64,000 bases of DNA, taken from contig DATIPO010000327.1 in NCBI GenBank assembly GCA_035471925.1, forward strand, positions 7,542 to 71,541. The letters are read 5' to 3'. The notes under the pieces are model-generated. The model did no database searches and was not told where the DNA came from. It saw nothing but the letters and a program-made list of their open reading frames with translations. Source of the DNA: JANQFM01 sp035471925 (GTDB lineage: Bacteria > Acidobacteriota > UBA6911 > RPQK01 > DATIPO01). Each line of letters starts with the position of its first letter. Position 1 is the first letter of the stretch. The position numbers and the translations under genes were made by a program. Below are positions 52,375 to 59,793 of the stretch, piece by piece.

Positions 52375-53301
52375 TCAACGCGGACGCCGAGCGTGGAGCA
52401 GCCAATAGCCCAGCTTGCCCTTTTCAAAGGCCTGCAAATAGATCCTCCCTGCCTGGGCCCATCCGTCGTAGCCAGACTGGCCGCAGGTCTTGATGATGTC
52501 TTGCTCGTGGGCCCCCAGGGCCTCCAGCATCTTGGCCGAGCTGTCGACGGCGGTGGAGGTCATGTCGCGCAGGTCGATGCGCTCGAATCCGCGCTCTTTC
52601 AGCAACTGGCGGTAGCCCTCCGGCTGGGGCAAGCTGACCATGCCGTCCGCCTCCCAGAGAAAGCGCCGGTAGCGCTCGTCGATCTCAGGACCGCCCAGAA
52701 TGACGGCCACGAGCAGGTGACCGCCGGGGCCAAGGCAGTCGTAGGCAACCTTGAAGAAGCCTTCCAGGTCAGCGATCAGCATCAGCGAGTCGATGCTGAT
52801 GGCCGCGTCGTAGGCCCGGTCAGGACGCCAGCCCAGGATGTCGGACTGCACCAGATGGATGCGCCGGGCCACTTGGTCGGGCAGTTGGGCCAGTCCGGAG
52901 CGGGCCTGGGCCAGTTGTCCGGCGTTCAATTCCACGCCGGTCATGCGGCATCCGAAGCGCTGGGCCAGGTAGCGGCAGGTGGCCGCCCTCCCGCAGCACA
53001 GCTCGGCTGCCGCCTTTTCAGGGCCCAGGCCGGCCCTGCCGGCCATGCGGTCGAGCAAGGCCCTCCCTCCCAGGTTGATGAAGTCCCAGCCGCCGTGGAG
53101 TTCCCGGTAGACGACGGTCTCCCAGATGGGCCCGGAGGTGTCGTCATAGAGTTCGTGGTTCTTCTCCAGCAATTGGCGGGCGGTGACAGCCGGTGGAGCG
53201 TCCTGAGCGGCGGCGCCCTCGCTCGCAGGACGCGCGGCCCGGCTCGGAGCTATCTCCCCCGTGTCTCTCGTCCGCACGGCGGCTTCTTCTTGGCTTCTCA
53301 T
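52375..53301 (-). CDS. SAM-dependent methyltransferase
   Basis: Class I methyltransferase of 308 residues. The SAM-binding motif I reads KAAAELCCGRAATCRYLAQRF (about 93-112), with acidic motif II in TGVELNAGQ and motif IV in YDAAISIDSLMLI. A non-conserved N-terminal extension of about 40 residues is rich in Ala and Arg. Such small-molecule methyltransferases often act in natural-product tailoring. It lies upstream of the enediyne cassette on the same strand and 9 nt after the DUF899 gene, so it is the best candidate here for a tailoring enzyme. The substrate is unknown. Confidence 0.82.
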   Translation of the reverse strand: MRSQEEAAVRTRDTGEIAPSRAARPASEGAAAQDAPPAVTARQLLEKNHELYDDTSGPIWETVVYRELHGGWDFINLGGRALLDRMAGRAGLGPEKAAAELCCGRAATCRYLAQRFGCRMTGVELNAGQLAQARSGLAQLPDQVARRIHLVQSDILGWRPDRAYDAAISIDSLMLIADLEGFFKVAYDCLGPGGHLLVAVILGGPEIDERYRRFLWEADGMVSLPQPEGYRQLLKERGFERIDLRDMTSTAVDSSAKMLEALGAHEQDIIKTCGQSGYDGWAQAGRIYLQAFEKGKLGYWLLHARRPR

Positions 53302-53310
53302 AGCTTCTCT

Positions 53311-53916
53311 TCAGGAGCCGCAGCAGGCCGGGGACGCCTGGCGCGTGTCATTGGAGGGTTCCCATCCGTCGGGTCCGTCGCGCAGCAGGTCGAAGAGGTG
53401 CCACACGGCGCAAAAGTCGTCTCCCGGCCCGAATTCGGTCTCGGACACCCGCAGCACCTGGTCTCCCTCCCGATAGAACACGGAGACTCCCGGCATGGGC
53501 TCTCCATCTTGTTCGAAACCGGCCTCGCGGTTGAAGGACGGATCGCCGGGCGAGACCATCCTGAAATCCCATCCCCGTTCTTGGGCGAAGCGCTGCTGAA
53601 CCTCAGGCTCATCGGGCGAGAAGACCACGAAGGCGGCTCGGCTTTCCAGACGGTCGAGCACGCCGTTGAGTCCGTCGGCCCACATGGTGCAGTAGTTGCA
53701 GGCCTTGCCCATGTTGTGGACCAGGATCAAGTCTTTCTTGTCGCCGAACAGGTCCGACAGGTGCACGGTGCTGCCGTCCCAGGTGCGGAAGGCATAGTCC
53801 GGAAACGGCTGGGGCGGCAGCTTGCGGCGCAGCTCAGCCAAACGCTGCTTGGCTTGCAGGATGTCGTGCTCGGCCTGCCTCACCTGGGCCAGTAAGTCTT
53901 GAGTCTTGGAAGCCAT
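53311..53916 (-). CDS. DUF899-family thioredoxin-fold protein
   Basis: Redoxin-like protein of 201 residues. The DUF899 signature is HNMGKACNYCTMWADGLNG, with a C-x-x-C pair, followed by RAAFVVFSPDEPEVQQRFAQERGW and the C-terminal DFCAVWHLFDLLRDG stretch. An N-terminal helix of about 30 residues precedes the domain. DUF899 proteins are predicted thiol-active but uncharacterised. The gene starts 83 nt before the end of the upstream kinase gene and in another frame. Because enediynes are triggered by thiols, a redox role in handling or protection is conceivable, but nothing in the sequence proves it. Confidence 0.82.
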   Translation of the reverse strand: MASKTQDLLAQVRQAEHDILQAKQRLAELRRKLPPQPFPDYAFRTWDGSTVHLSDLFGDKKDLILVHNMGKACNYCTMWADGLNGVLDRLESRAAFVVFSPDEPEVQQRFAQERGWDFRMVSPGDPSFNREAGFEQDGEPMPGVSVFYREGDQVLRVSETEFGPGDDFCAVWHLFDLLRDGPDGWEPSNDTRQASPACCGS

Positions 53917-55282
53917 GGCGATCCAATCCTTTCTGATGCTGCGCGCCTGCCGTCCGGGCCGCCGCCGTTCCGCTGATGCGGGTGTACTTGGCGGTGATCA
54001 GGTAGGGGCGCGCCTCCCGCTGAAAGTCGCAGTCGGGATAGAGTTGTTTGCAGATTCCGTCGAACACCACCATCGAGAGTACCGTCATGATGAAGTCGGT
54101 GGAACCCCTCAGTCCGAAGTGCCTCTGGGTGTCGATGAGTTCGAAGACGAATCCCGTGATCTCGAAGTCCTGGGAGCGCAGCGAGGAGTGGCGGGCGACG
54201 ATGTCCGAAATGGCGGCTCGAAAGCCCCCCTTGTCAAAGCCCCGGGGGCGCCGCAGCGCCATTTCGTAGATGATGTTGGCGCACACCTCTCCTTCGTTGT
54301 TGACCAGCGCGAAGAAGAAGTCGACGAAGCGGCGGCGGTCTTCCGTATCCAGCTCGGCCACCAGCCCGAAATCGAGCAGGACCACCTCGCCCCAGGGACG
54401 CAGGAAGACGTTTCCGGGATGCATGTCGGCGTGGATCAGCCCGTCCAGGAAGATCATCTTGTAGAGGGCGCGCAGGCCGGCCAGTGCCGCGGTTCGGCGT
54501 TCCTGCCGGGAGAAGGCCCGGTCGTCGACCGCTTTGGCGTCTCCCAGATACTCCATGGTGAGGACCGAGTCGCGGCACAGTTCTTCGATCAGGCGCGGCA
54601 TGGTGATGTGAGCGGCGTCCTGGAAGTTGGCGTGGAAGCGGCGCAGGTTGTCGGCCTCGCGGCGGAAGTGCAATTGGCGTCGGATGCAGCGGCTCAGGTC
54701 GGCTACTAATTCGGGCATGGGAACGGCCCCCATCCCGGGCAGTCGGCCCAGCAGTCCGGCGCCCAGCCGCAGCAGTTCCAGGTCTCCGTAGACCTGGGCC
54801 AGCAGTCCCGGACGGCGGATCTTGACGGCCACCTGGCGGCCGTCGTGCAAGAGCCCCCGGTGGACCTGGGCGATGCTGGCGGCAGCGATGGGACGCCATT
54901 GAAAGTCGGCGAAGGCTTCGTCCAGGGGACGGCCCAGCCTTTGCTCCAGGATCTCGGCCAGTCCGCGGGTGTCGAACGGGGCCACGTCGTTCTGCAGACG
55001 GGCCAGCGGATCGGCCACGTCCTTGGAGAGCAGGTCGGGGCGCGAGCTGAGGATCTGGCCCAGCTTGATGTAGGTGGCGCCCATCTTCTCCAGCAGGACG
55101 GCCAGTTCCTCTCCCAGCAGCCGCTTGAGGGCGGTCCCGCGTCCCAGCCGGGGCAGGGCGCGCAGGCTCAGGCGCAGCAGGAAGACGGAAAGGCAAAAGC
55201 CCATGCGGATCGTGCGCATGAGCAGAAAACGCCGGCTGACCGAGACGGGATCGCTCTTCATGTCGGTGTTGCGCTGCCTCAC
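53834..55282 (-). CDS. ABC1/UbiB-family atypical kinase
   Basis: Protein of 482 residues of the ABC1/AarF/UbiB family. The family motifs are present: KxGQ in YIKLGQILSSRPDLL, the AAS motif in AAASIAQVHRG, an ATP-site Lys in VAVKIRRPG, the catalytic HADMHPGNVFL and the metal-binding DFGLVAEL. The last 45 or so residues are unlike the family and coincide with the 83-nt overlap with the DUF899 gene, so the tail may be a by-product of a late stop. GTG 55282 is preceded by AAGGAG. Relatives support ubiquinone or other isoprenoid-quinone biosynthesis. The role in this menaquinone-type organism and next to an enediyne cassette is unclear. Confidence 0.85.
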   Translation of the reverse strand: MRQRNTDMKSDPVSVSRRFLLMRTIRMGFCLSVFLLRLSLRALPRLGRGTALKRLLGEELAVLLEKMGATYIKLGQILSSRPDLLSKDVADPLARLQNDVAPFDTRGLAEILEQRLGRPLDEAFADFQWRPIAAASIAQVHRGLLHDGRQVAVKIRRPGLLAQVYGDLELLRLGAGLLGRLPGMGAVPMPELVADLSRCIRRQLHFRREADNLRRFHANFQDAAHITMPRLIEELCRDSVLTMEYLGDAKAVDDRAFSRQERRTAALAGLRALYKMIFLDGLIHADMHPGNVFLRPWGEVVLLDFGLVAELDTEDRRRFVDFFFALVNNEGEVCANIIYEMALRRPRGFDKGGFRAAISDIVARHSSLRSQDFEITGFVFELIDTQRHFGLRGSTDFIMTVLSMVVFDGICKQLYPDCDFQREARPYLITAKYTRISGTAAARTAGAQHQKGLDRHGFQDSRLTGPGEAGRARHPASQAAFG

Positions 55283-55303
55283 GGGCGGCTCCTTCTACAT
55301 CTT

Positions 55304-57115
55304 TCAGCGCCGGAAGAGGTCGATGGGCGTCGACCCGCCGGCTTGGGCCAACGGCCCGGTTTCCGAGGCTGGGACGTCGCGTTGCTCGACCTCCAAAGGC
55401 CGACGCCGGGGTCCCACCAGCGGCGAGCCGCTGCCGAAGGGGTTTTCGGCCAGCCAGTACTCAACGGTACGTTCCAGGACGGTGTAGATGATCTGTCCGC
55501 CGTCGCTGGAGTAGGACGGCCATCGGGCCCCCGCTCCGGCGGGTTCCAGGCGCTGGACGCCTCCTTGGGGGGAGCGCTCCACCAGCCACTCGCGGCGCTG
55601 GTCGTCGTAGGCGCTCCACACGGTGCGGCCGCCGCGTCCCGGACGAATGAAGTTCTTCTCCTTCCAGTCCGGTCCGGCCAGCGTCTCCATGGAACCGTCG
55701 GCCAGGGAAAGGCGCATCAGGCTCCAGGTCCAGTCGCCGCCGCGGGTCGACATGAAGTAGATGTGGCGGCCGTCAGCCGAAAAGGAGGGCGCCTCGTCAA
55801 ACCAGCCTTCCTGGGTGACTTCGCTGACGCGCCCGCTGCTGACATCGACGGTGAACAACTGAGCCTCATGAGGTTCGGTATCGGCGTGAAAGAGCACCCG
55901 CGTCCCGTCGGGAGACCAATCGAGCGGCCCGTCCAAGCCGTGCAGGTCAGGACGGGCGCCCAGCAGCGCGTCCACCTCGCCGCTCTTGAGATCCTTGACG
56001 AACAGCTCCCAGCGCTCGTAGTTCTTGCCTGCGAAAGCCAAGCGCAGGCCTTCGGGCGACCAGCGGGGATAACAAGCTTCGGCGGTCGCTGTTTCCACCC
56101 TTTCGATGCTGCCGGATTGGAGATCGAGGATCTTGAGCTGCTGGTGCTCGGGTCCTTGGGAGCAGAAGGCCAGCTTGGCGCCATCGGGCGACAAGGAAGC
56201 CTGCAAGGGGGCGTGTTCGGCTCCCACCAGGGTCTCGACTTGGCCGCTTTGACGATCGAAGCGCTTGATGGCCTTACCCCGGTCGGCCAGACGGTGGAAG
56301 AGCAGCCGCGAGCCGTCCGCTCCCCAGGTGGGCCAGCGGTCGTTGAAGGGGGAGTCGGTCAGTTGGCGCACCAAGCCGGTTTCGGGCGACATCACCCAGA
56401 TCCCCGAAGCGCCTTCGGAGCTGCGCGAGAAGGCAATCCACTGGCCGTCGGGGGAGGCGGCGGGCTTGTAATCCCAATCGTCCCCGAAGGTCAGGGGCTT
56501 GACTCCGCGGTCTTTGAGGCGCAGGCGGAAGAGGTCTCCGTCGCCGCTCTCATAATGATGGCAAATCAGCGACTCGCCGTCGGGGTCGTAAGCGCAGGCT
56601 CCGGCTTGTCCGGGACGTACGCCCACGCGCCGGGGGGTGCCTCCCCGGGCCGGGACGATGAAGTAGTCGCGCTTGCCCCAGGGTCCGCCGGTGTAGACGA
56701 TGGATTCGCCGTCCGGGGACCAGGCGGGGTATTCGTCGTCGTGCTCTGAGAAGGTCAGCCGGCGCAGTTCGCGGCTGTCCAGGGTGAGCACCCAGATGTC
56801 TTTGCCTCCCGAGCGGGTGGAGGTGAAGGCCAACTCCCTCCCGTTGGGGCTCCAGCGGGCCTCGAAGTCCTCGGCCGGGTCGTCGGTGAGGCGTTCCCAG
56901 GCCGAGGTTTCGATGTCGAAGGCCCACAAGTCCCAGTCTCCGCCGCGGCGCGATGTGGTGACGAAGCGGCGCCCGTCAGGCGAGATGGTGGCGTCGCCGC
57001 CTCCCGCCGGATCGGTGGCCAGCGTGCGCAGTTGATATTCGGGAGCCGGTCCGCAGGCCGCTGCGCCCAGCAGGAAGAGCGTCAGCCACAGCCATTGAGT
57101 GAGATGGGTCGTCAT
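55304..57115 (-). CDS. TolB/PD40 beta-propeller lipoprotein
   Basis: Lipoprotein of 603 residues. The signal peptide ends in the lipobox LGAAAC with C21. The rest consists of repeated PD40 blades (ISPDGRRFV, WSPNGRELAF, WSPDGESIVY, WSPEGLRLAF), probably two six- or seven-bladed propellers. It is presumably anchored in the outer or inner membrane facing the periplasm. The start at 57115 is fixed by AAGGAGG 6 nt upstream; the same frame runs on to 57646 but overlaps the MFS gene there and is not coding. It is 14 nt from the MFS gene and 21 nt from the kinase gene, so all are in one operon. No enzymatic role is apparent. Confidence 0.86.
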   Translation of the reverse strand: MTTHLTQWLWLTLFLLGAAACGPAPEYQLRTLATDPAGGGDATISPDGRRFVTTSRRGGDWDLWAFDIETSAWERLTDDPAEDFEARWSPNGRELAFTSTRSGGKDIWVLTLDSRELRRLTFSEHDDEYPAWSPDGESIVYTGGPWGKRDYFIVPARGGTPRRVGVRPGQAGACAYDPDGESLICHHYESGDGDLFRLRLKDRGVKPLTFGDDWDYKPAASPDGQWIAFSRSSEGASGIWVMSPETGLVRQLTDSPFNDRWPTWGADGSRLLFHRLADRGKAIKRFDRQSGQVETLVGAEHAPLQASLSPDGAKLAFCSQGPEHQQLKILDLQSGSIERVETATAEACYPRWSPEGLRLAFAGKNYERWELFVKDLKSGEVDALLGARPDLHGLDGPLDWSPDGTRVLFHADTEPHEAQLFTVDVSSGRVSEVTQEGWFDEAPSFSADGRHIYFMSTRGGDWTWSLMRLSLADGSMETLAGPDWKEKNFIRPGRGGRTVWSAYDDQRREWLVERSPQGGVQRLEPAGAGARWPSYSSDGGQIIYTVLERTVEYWLAENPFGSGSPLVGPRRRPLEVEQRDVPASETGPLAQAGGSTPIDLFRR

Positions 57116-57129
57116 GGGCCGTCCTCCTT

Positions 57130-58344
57130 TCATCGCGTCGACAGCAGAAGTCTGCCCCCCGGTGTCAGGCATCCGGCCATGGCCAGCCCGCAGTAGGCCA
57201 GTCCGGCGAAGAGAAAGATGGTGGCGGCGGGCACCGCGCCCTGCAGCAGGACGGCGACTCCCATGGCTGTCACCAAGGCCAGGTTTTCGCTTTGGGTGAC
57301 CACGGCGAAGACGCGTCCTTGAAAGCGCCGCGAGATGTCGGTCTGGAGAATCGAGTAGAAGGGCACCATGATGCCTGAGACGGCCAGTCCCCACAGCACC
57401 ATGATGGCCAGGGAGGCCGTGGGGTGGTGGACCTGCGAGTAGAGGACCATGACGGCCCCTTCCAGCACCAGGGCGCCCGACAGGGTGCGTCCTTTGCCGA
57501 AGCGCCTCATCCAGAAGGGCGCCCACAACGCGCCCAGGACGGCTCCGATGCCCGTCACTCCCACCTGCCACCCCAACAGATGCTGGGGACCGTTGAGCGC
57601 TTCTTCGATGAAAAAGGGCGCCAGCGGAAGCCAGAGCCCGGTGCACAGCAGGCTGACGAAGAAGAGCATCACCATCTGCAGAATGAAGAAGTTGCGGTTC
57701 ATGTAGGCCCAGCCCTCGCGGATCTCAGCCCAGTGCGAGGCCCTCGGCTTAGCTTGGCCGCCAGCCCGCGACTGGGGCAGTCCCATGATCAGCAGGGCGC
57801 TGACCAGATAGGACAGCGCGTCCAGCAGCAGCGTCATGATCAGGCCTGACTGAAAAAAAAGCTGGGCCCCTACGATGGGGCCCGCGATCAGGGCCAGATT
57901 GCCCGAACTCTGGATCCACCCGTTGGCTTGCGGCACTTCATGGCGGCGGACCACCTGGGGGACGGTGGCCAGCTTGGCCGGCTGGAAGCAGGAGGTGGCC
58001 AGGGAGAGCAGGACGGCTGCTGCACAAATGCCGCCCACCGCAGGCTGGAGACAGACCATAAGAACGGCTGCCATGCGCGCCAAATCGGCTGCGATCATGA
58101 GGCGCCGTTTGCTGTAGCGGTCTGCGAGAGCGCCTGCGAATGGAGCGGCAAGAGTGCCCGGCACCGTCTCGAGGATTACCAGCAAAGCCAGTAGGCCGGC
58201 TGAGCGTTCCAGCTCGAAGAGGTAGAGGATCAGAGCGATTCGGCTGATCTGAGAGCCCAGCGTGGAGATCATTCCGGCCGTCCAGAGACGCAGGAAGGAT
58301 CGGTTTGCGAAAAGGCTCAAGCGCTCTTCGGCGGGAAGCGTCAT
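57130..58344 (-). CDS. MFS transporter, enterobactin-exporter-like (DUF894/EntS type)
   Basis: Major facilitator of 404 residues with 12 predicted helices. It opens with SLFANRSFLRLWTAGMISTLGSQISRIAL and has the loop 2-3 motif GALADRYSKRRLM (motif A). The general plan is that of EntS-like and macrolide-efflux-like exporters. Its position on the same strand upstream of the enediyne cassette makes it a plausible exporter and self-protection determinant. I chose the ATG at 58344; the frame extends to 58413 but the extra residues are not family-like. The ribosome site is weak. Confidence 0.86.
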   Translation of the reverse strand: MTLPAEERLSLFANRSFLRLWTAGMISTLGSQISRIALILYLFELERSAGLLALLVILETVPGTLAAPFAGALADRYSKRRLMIAADLARMAAVLMVCLQPAVGGICAAAVLLSLATSCFQPAKLATVPQVVRRHEVPQANGWIQSSGNLALIAGPIVGAQLFFQSGLIMTLLLDALSYLVSALLIMGLPQSRAGGQAKPRASHWAEIREGWAYMNRNFFILQMVMLFFVSLLCTGLWLPLAPFFIEEALNGPQHLLGWQVGVTGIGAVLGALWAPFWMRRFGKGRTLSGALVLEGAVMVLYSQVHHPTASLAIMVLWGLAVSGIMVPFYSILQTDISRRFQGRVFAVVTQSENLALVTAMGVAVLLQGAVPAATIFLFAGLAYCGLAMAGCLTPGGRLLLSTR

Positions 58345-58434
58345 GTCGGTTCGTTGTTTCCCCCGAGTCCGGTGCTTTGAAAAAGTGATGACCGGGCCCC
58401 ACGACTGTGGCACCCGGTCATCGGGAGGTCGCGG

Positions 58435-59625
58435 CTATCGGGGATAGTCGCGGACATGCCGGCCGGGAGCGTCGGCGACGCCGTCCAGGTCAGAGTCGAC
58501 TTCGCCCCGGGTGGTGGCATAAGCCGGCAAGTGGTTGAGGTCGATGATTCCGTCACCGTCCCAGTCCACAATCTTGCCTTTGAAACGGCCGTTGACGAAG
58601 CCGTTGGTCTTGGGTCCGACTTCGGGGTGGTGGAGGGTCGACAGAATCGAGTTGCCGGGGAAGAAGAAGTCTCCCCCGCTGTTTTCGATCCGCTCAAGGT
58701 TGACGAAGGACCAGCCTTGAAAGAGTCCGCGGACGTACTCGATGGCGTTGATTCCCCGGACCTTCATCTGGTCGTTGAGGAACCACTGTCCTTGGCGGGC
58801 GAAGGGAACAGGAACGTTCTCGACCACGCCTTCAGAAGGATCGTTGGCCTTGCCCGACAGGAAGATGGGCCGGTTGGTCATGGTCTCGAAGAAGAAGTTG
58901 CCTTGCAGCGGATTGCTGAGTTCGGTGAATCCCTTGAAGAGGAACGATTCATAGTGGTCGGAGCCGTCGGGATTGAGTCCCTGCAGCGTCTTGGCGACCA
59001 CCACTTCGTCATCGCGCGTTTCCATGTTGTTGCAGGCCAGGGCCTGGCCGAAGACGCGCTTGAGCATCTGCGGGCTGAGCAGCAGGTGTCCCCACATGTC
59101 GTTGGAGGGGCCCAGCTTGATCCAGATGTTGCAGGTGATGTGCAGGTAGATCGTCTCGTCGAAGGTGCGTCCTTCGTGGTGCTTGAACTGGCGGGCGCGG
59201 CGGAAGTCTTTTTCCGTCCAGCCCATCTCCCAGGCGAAGACCTTGGCCCACTCGCTGACGCGGTGGTCGCTGTCGTCCATCAGGTCGCGGCCGATCTTGC
59301 GGCATTCGTCCGAGGGCAGCCATTCCAGGCTCCAGAGCAGGTTGACGCGAAGGTCGCTGTCGCTGTCTTCGTACAGGGCCCGTTTGATTTCGGGCAGGGC
59401 GCGGACGCCGTTGCGTGCCATGTACTGAAAGAGGGCGTGCTCGCGCAACGCCGCGTCTTGGCATTCCCGAGCGTCCTTCAGCAGTTGCTCGTCGGTGCGG
59501 GGTTCGAGGCTGATGGCCGCTTTGGCGATCATCTCCTCGAAGCGGGTTGTCGGATCACCAAATCGTTGATCTTCCAACGGCTTGAAGAGTAGATCATTGC
59601 GTTCGGTGGTGAGTGTCTTAGGCAT
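58435..59625 (-). CDS. Unrecognised protein with C-terminal Ca2+-loop motifs
   Basis: Protein of 396 residues that I do not recognise. Residues about 40-145 are helical with HEAT-like character (ALREHALFQYMARNGVRALPEIKRALY, then DSDLRVNLLWSLEWL). The middle (150-330) is a mixed domain with DETIYLHITCNIWIKLGPSNDMWGHLL and repeated FFF/FFFE patches. The last 60 residues hold two DxDxDG-type calcium loops (DWDGDGIIDLNHLP and DSDLDGVAD), like thrombospondin type 3 or dockerin repeats. No signal peptide is seen at the start (MPKTLTTERND), although Ca2+ loops usually act outside the cell. GGAGG precedes ATG 59625. It is in the run of genes upstream of the enediyne cassette. Confidence 0.75.
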   Translation of the reverse strand: MPKTLTTERNDLLFKPLEDQRFGDPTTRFEEMIAKAAISLEPRTDEQLLKDARECQDAALREHALFQYMARNGVRALPEIKRALYEDSDSDLRVNLLWSLEWLPSDECRKIGRDLMDDSDHRVSEWAKVFAWEMGWTEKDFRRARQFKHHEGRTFDETIYLHITCNIWIKLGPSNDMWGHLLLSPQMLKRVFGQALACNNMETRDDEVVVAKTLQGLNPDGSDHYESFLFKGFTELSNPLQGNFFFETMTNRPIFLSGKANDPSEGVVENVPVPFARQGQWFLNDQMKVRGINAIEYVRGLFQGWSFVNLERIENSGGDFFFPGNSILSTLHHPEVGPKTNGFVNGRFKGKIVDWDGDGIIDLNHLPAYATTRGEVDSDLDGVADAPGRHVRDYPR

Positions 59626-59793
59626 AAAAGTCCTCCACTTCCTTGATTTCTAAACTGACAAAGGCCTCATCGATTCCTTCAATGAGATCGAGTGCTGAGT
59701 ACCGCCGCCCACCCCCGAGCCCTCGCCGGGTATTGCCAGAAGGCGACCTGTTCGAGCCCCATTCTCCTTTCTGGGGGCGGGAACCGCTTATCC

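Noticed and set aside
57116..57646. N-terminal extension of the PD40 lipoprotein frame
   Set aside because: It overlaps the MFS gene, is Arg/Gly/Pro-rich shadow translation and lies before a clear ribosome site and lipoprotein signal at 57115.
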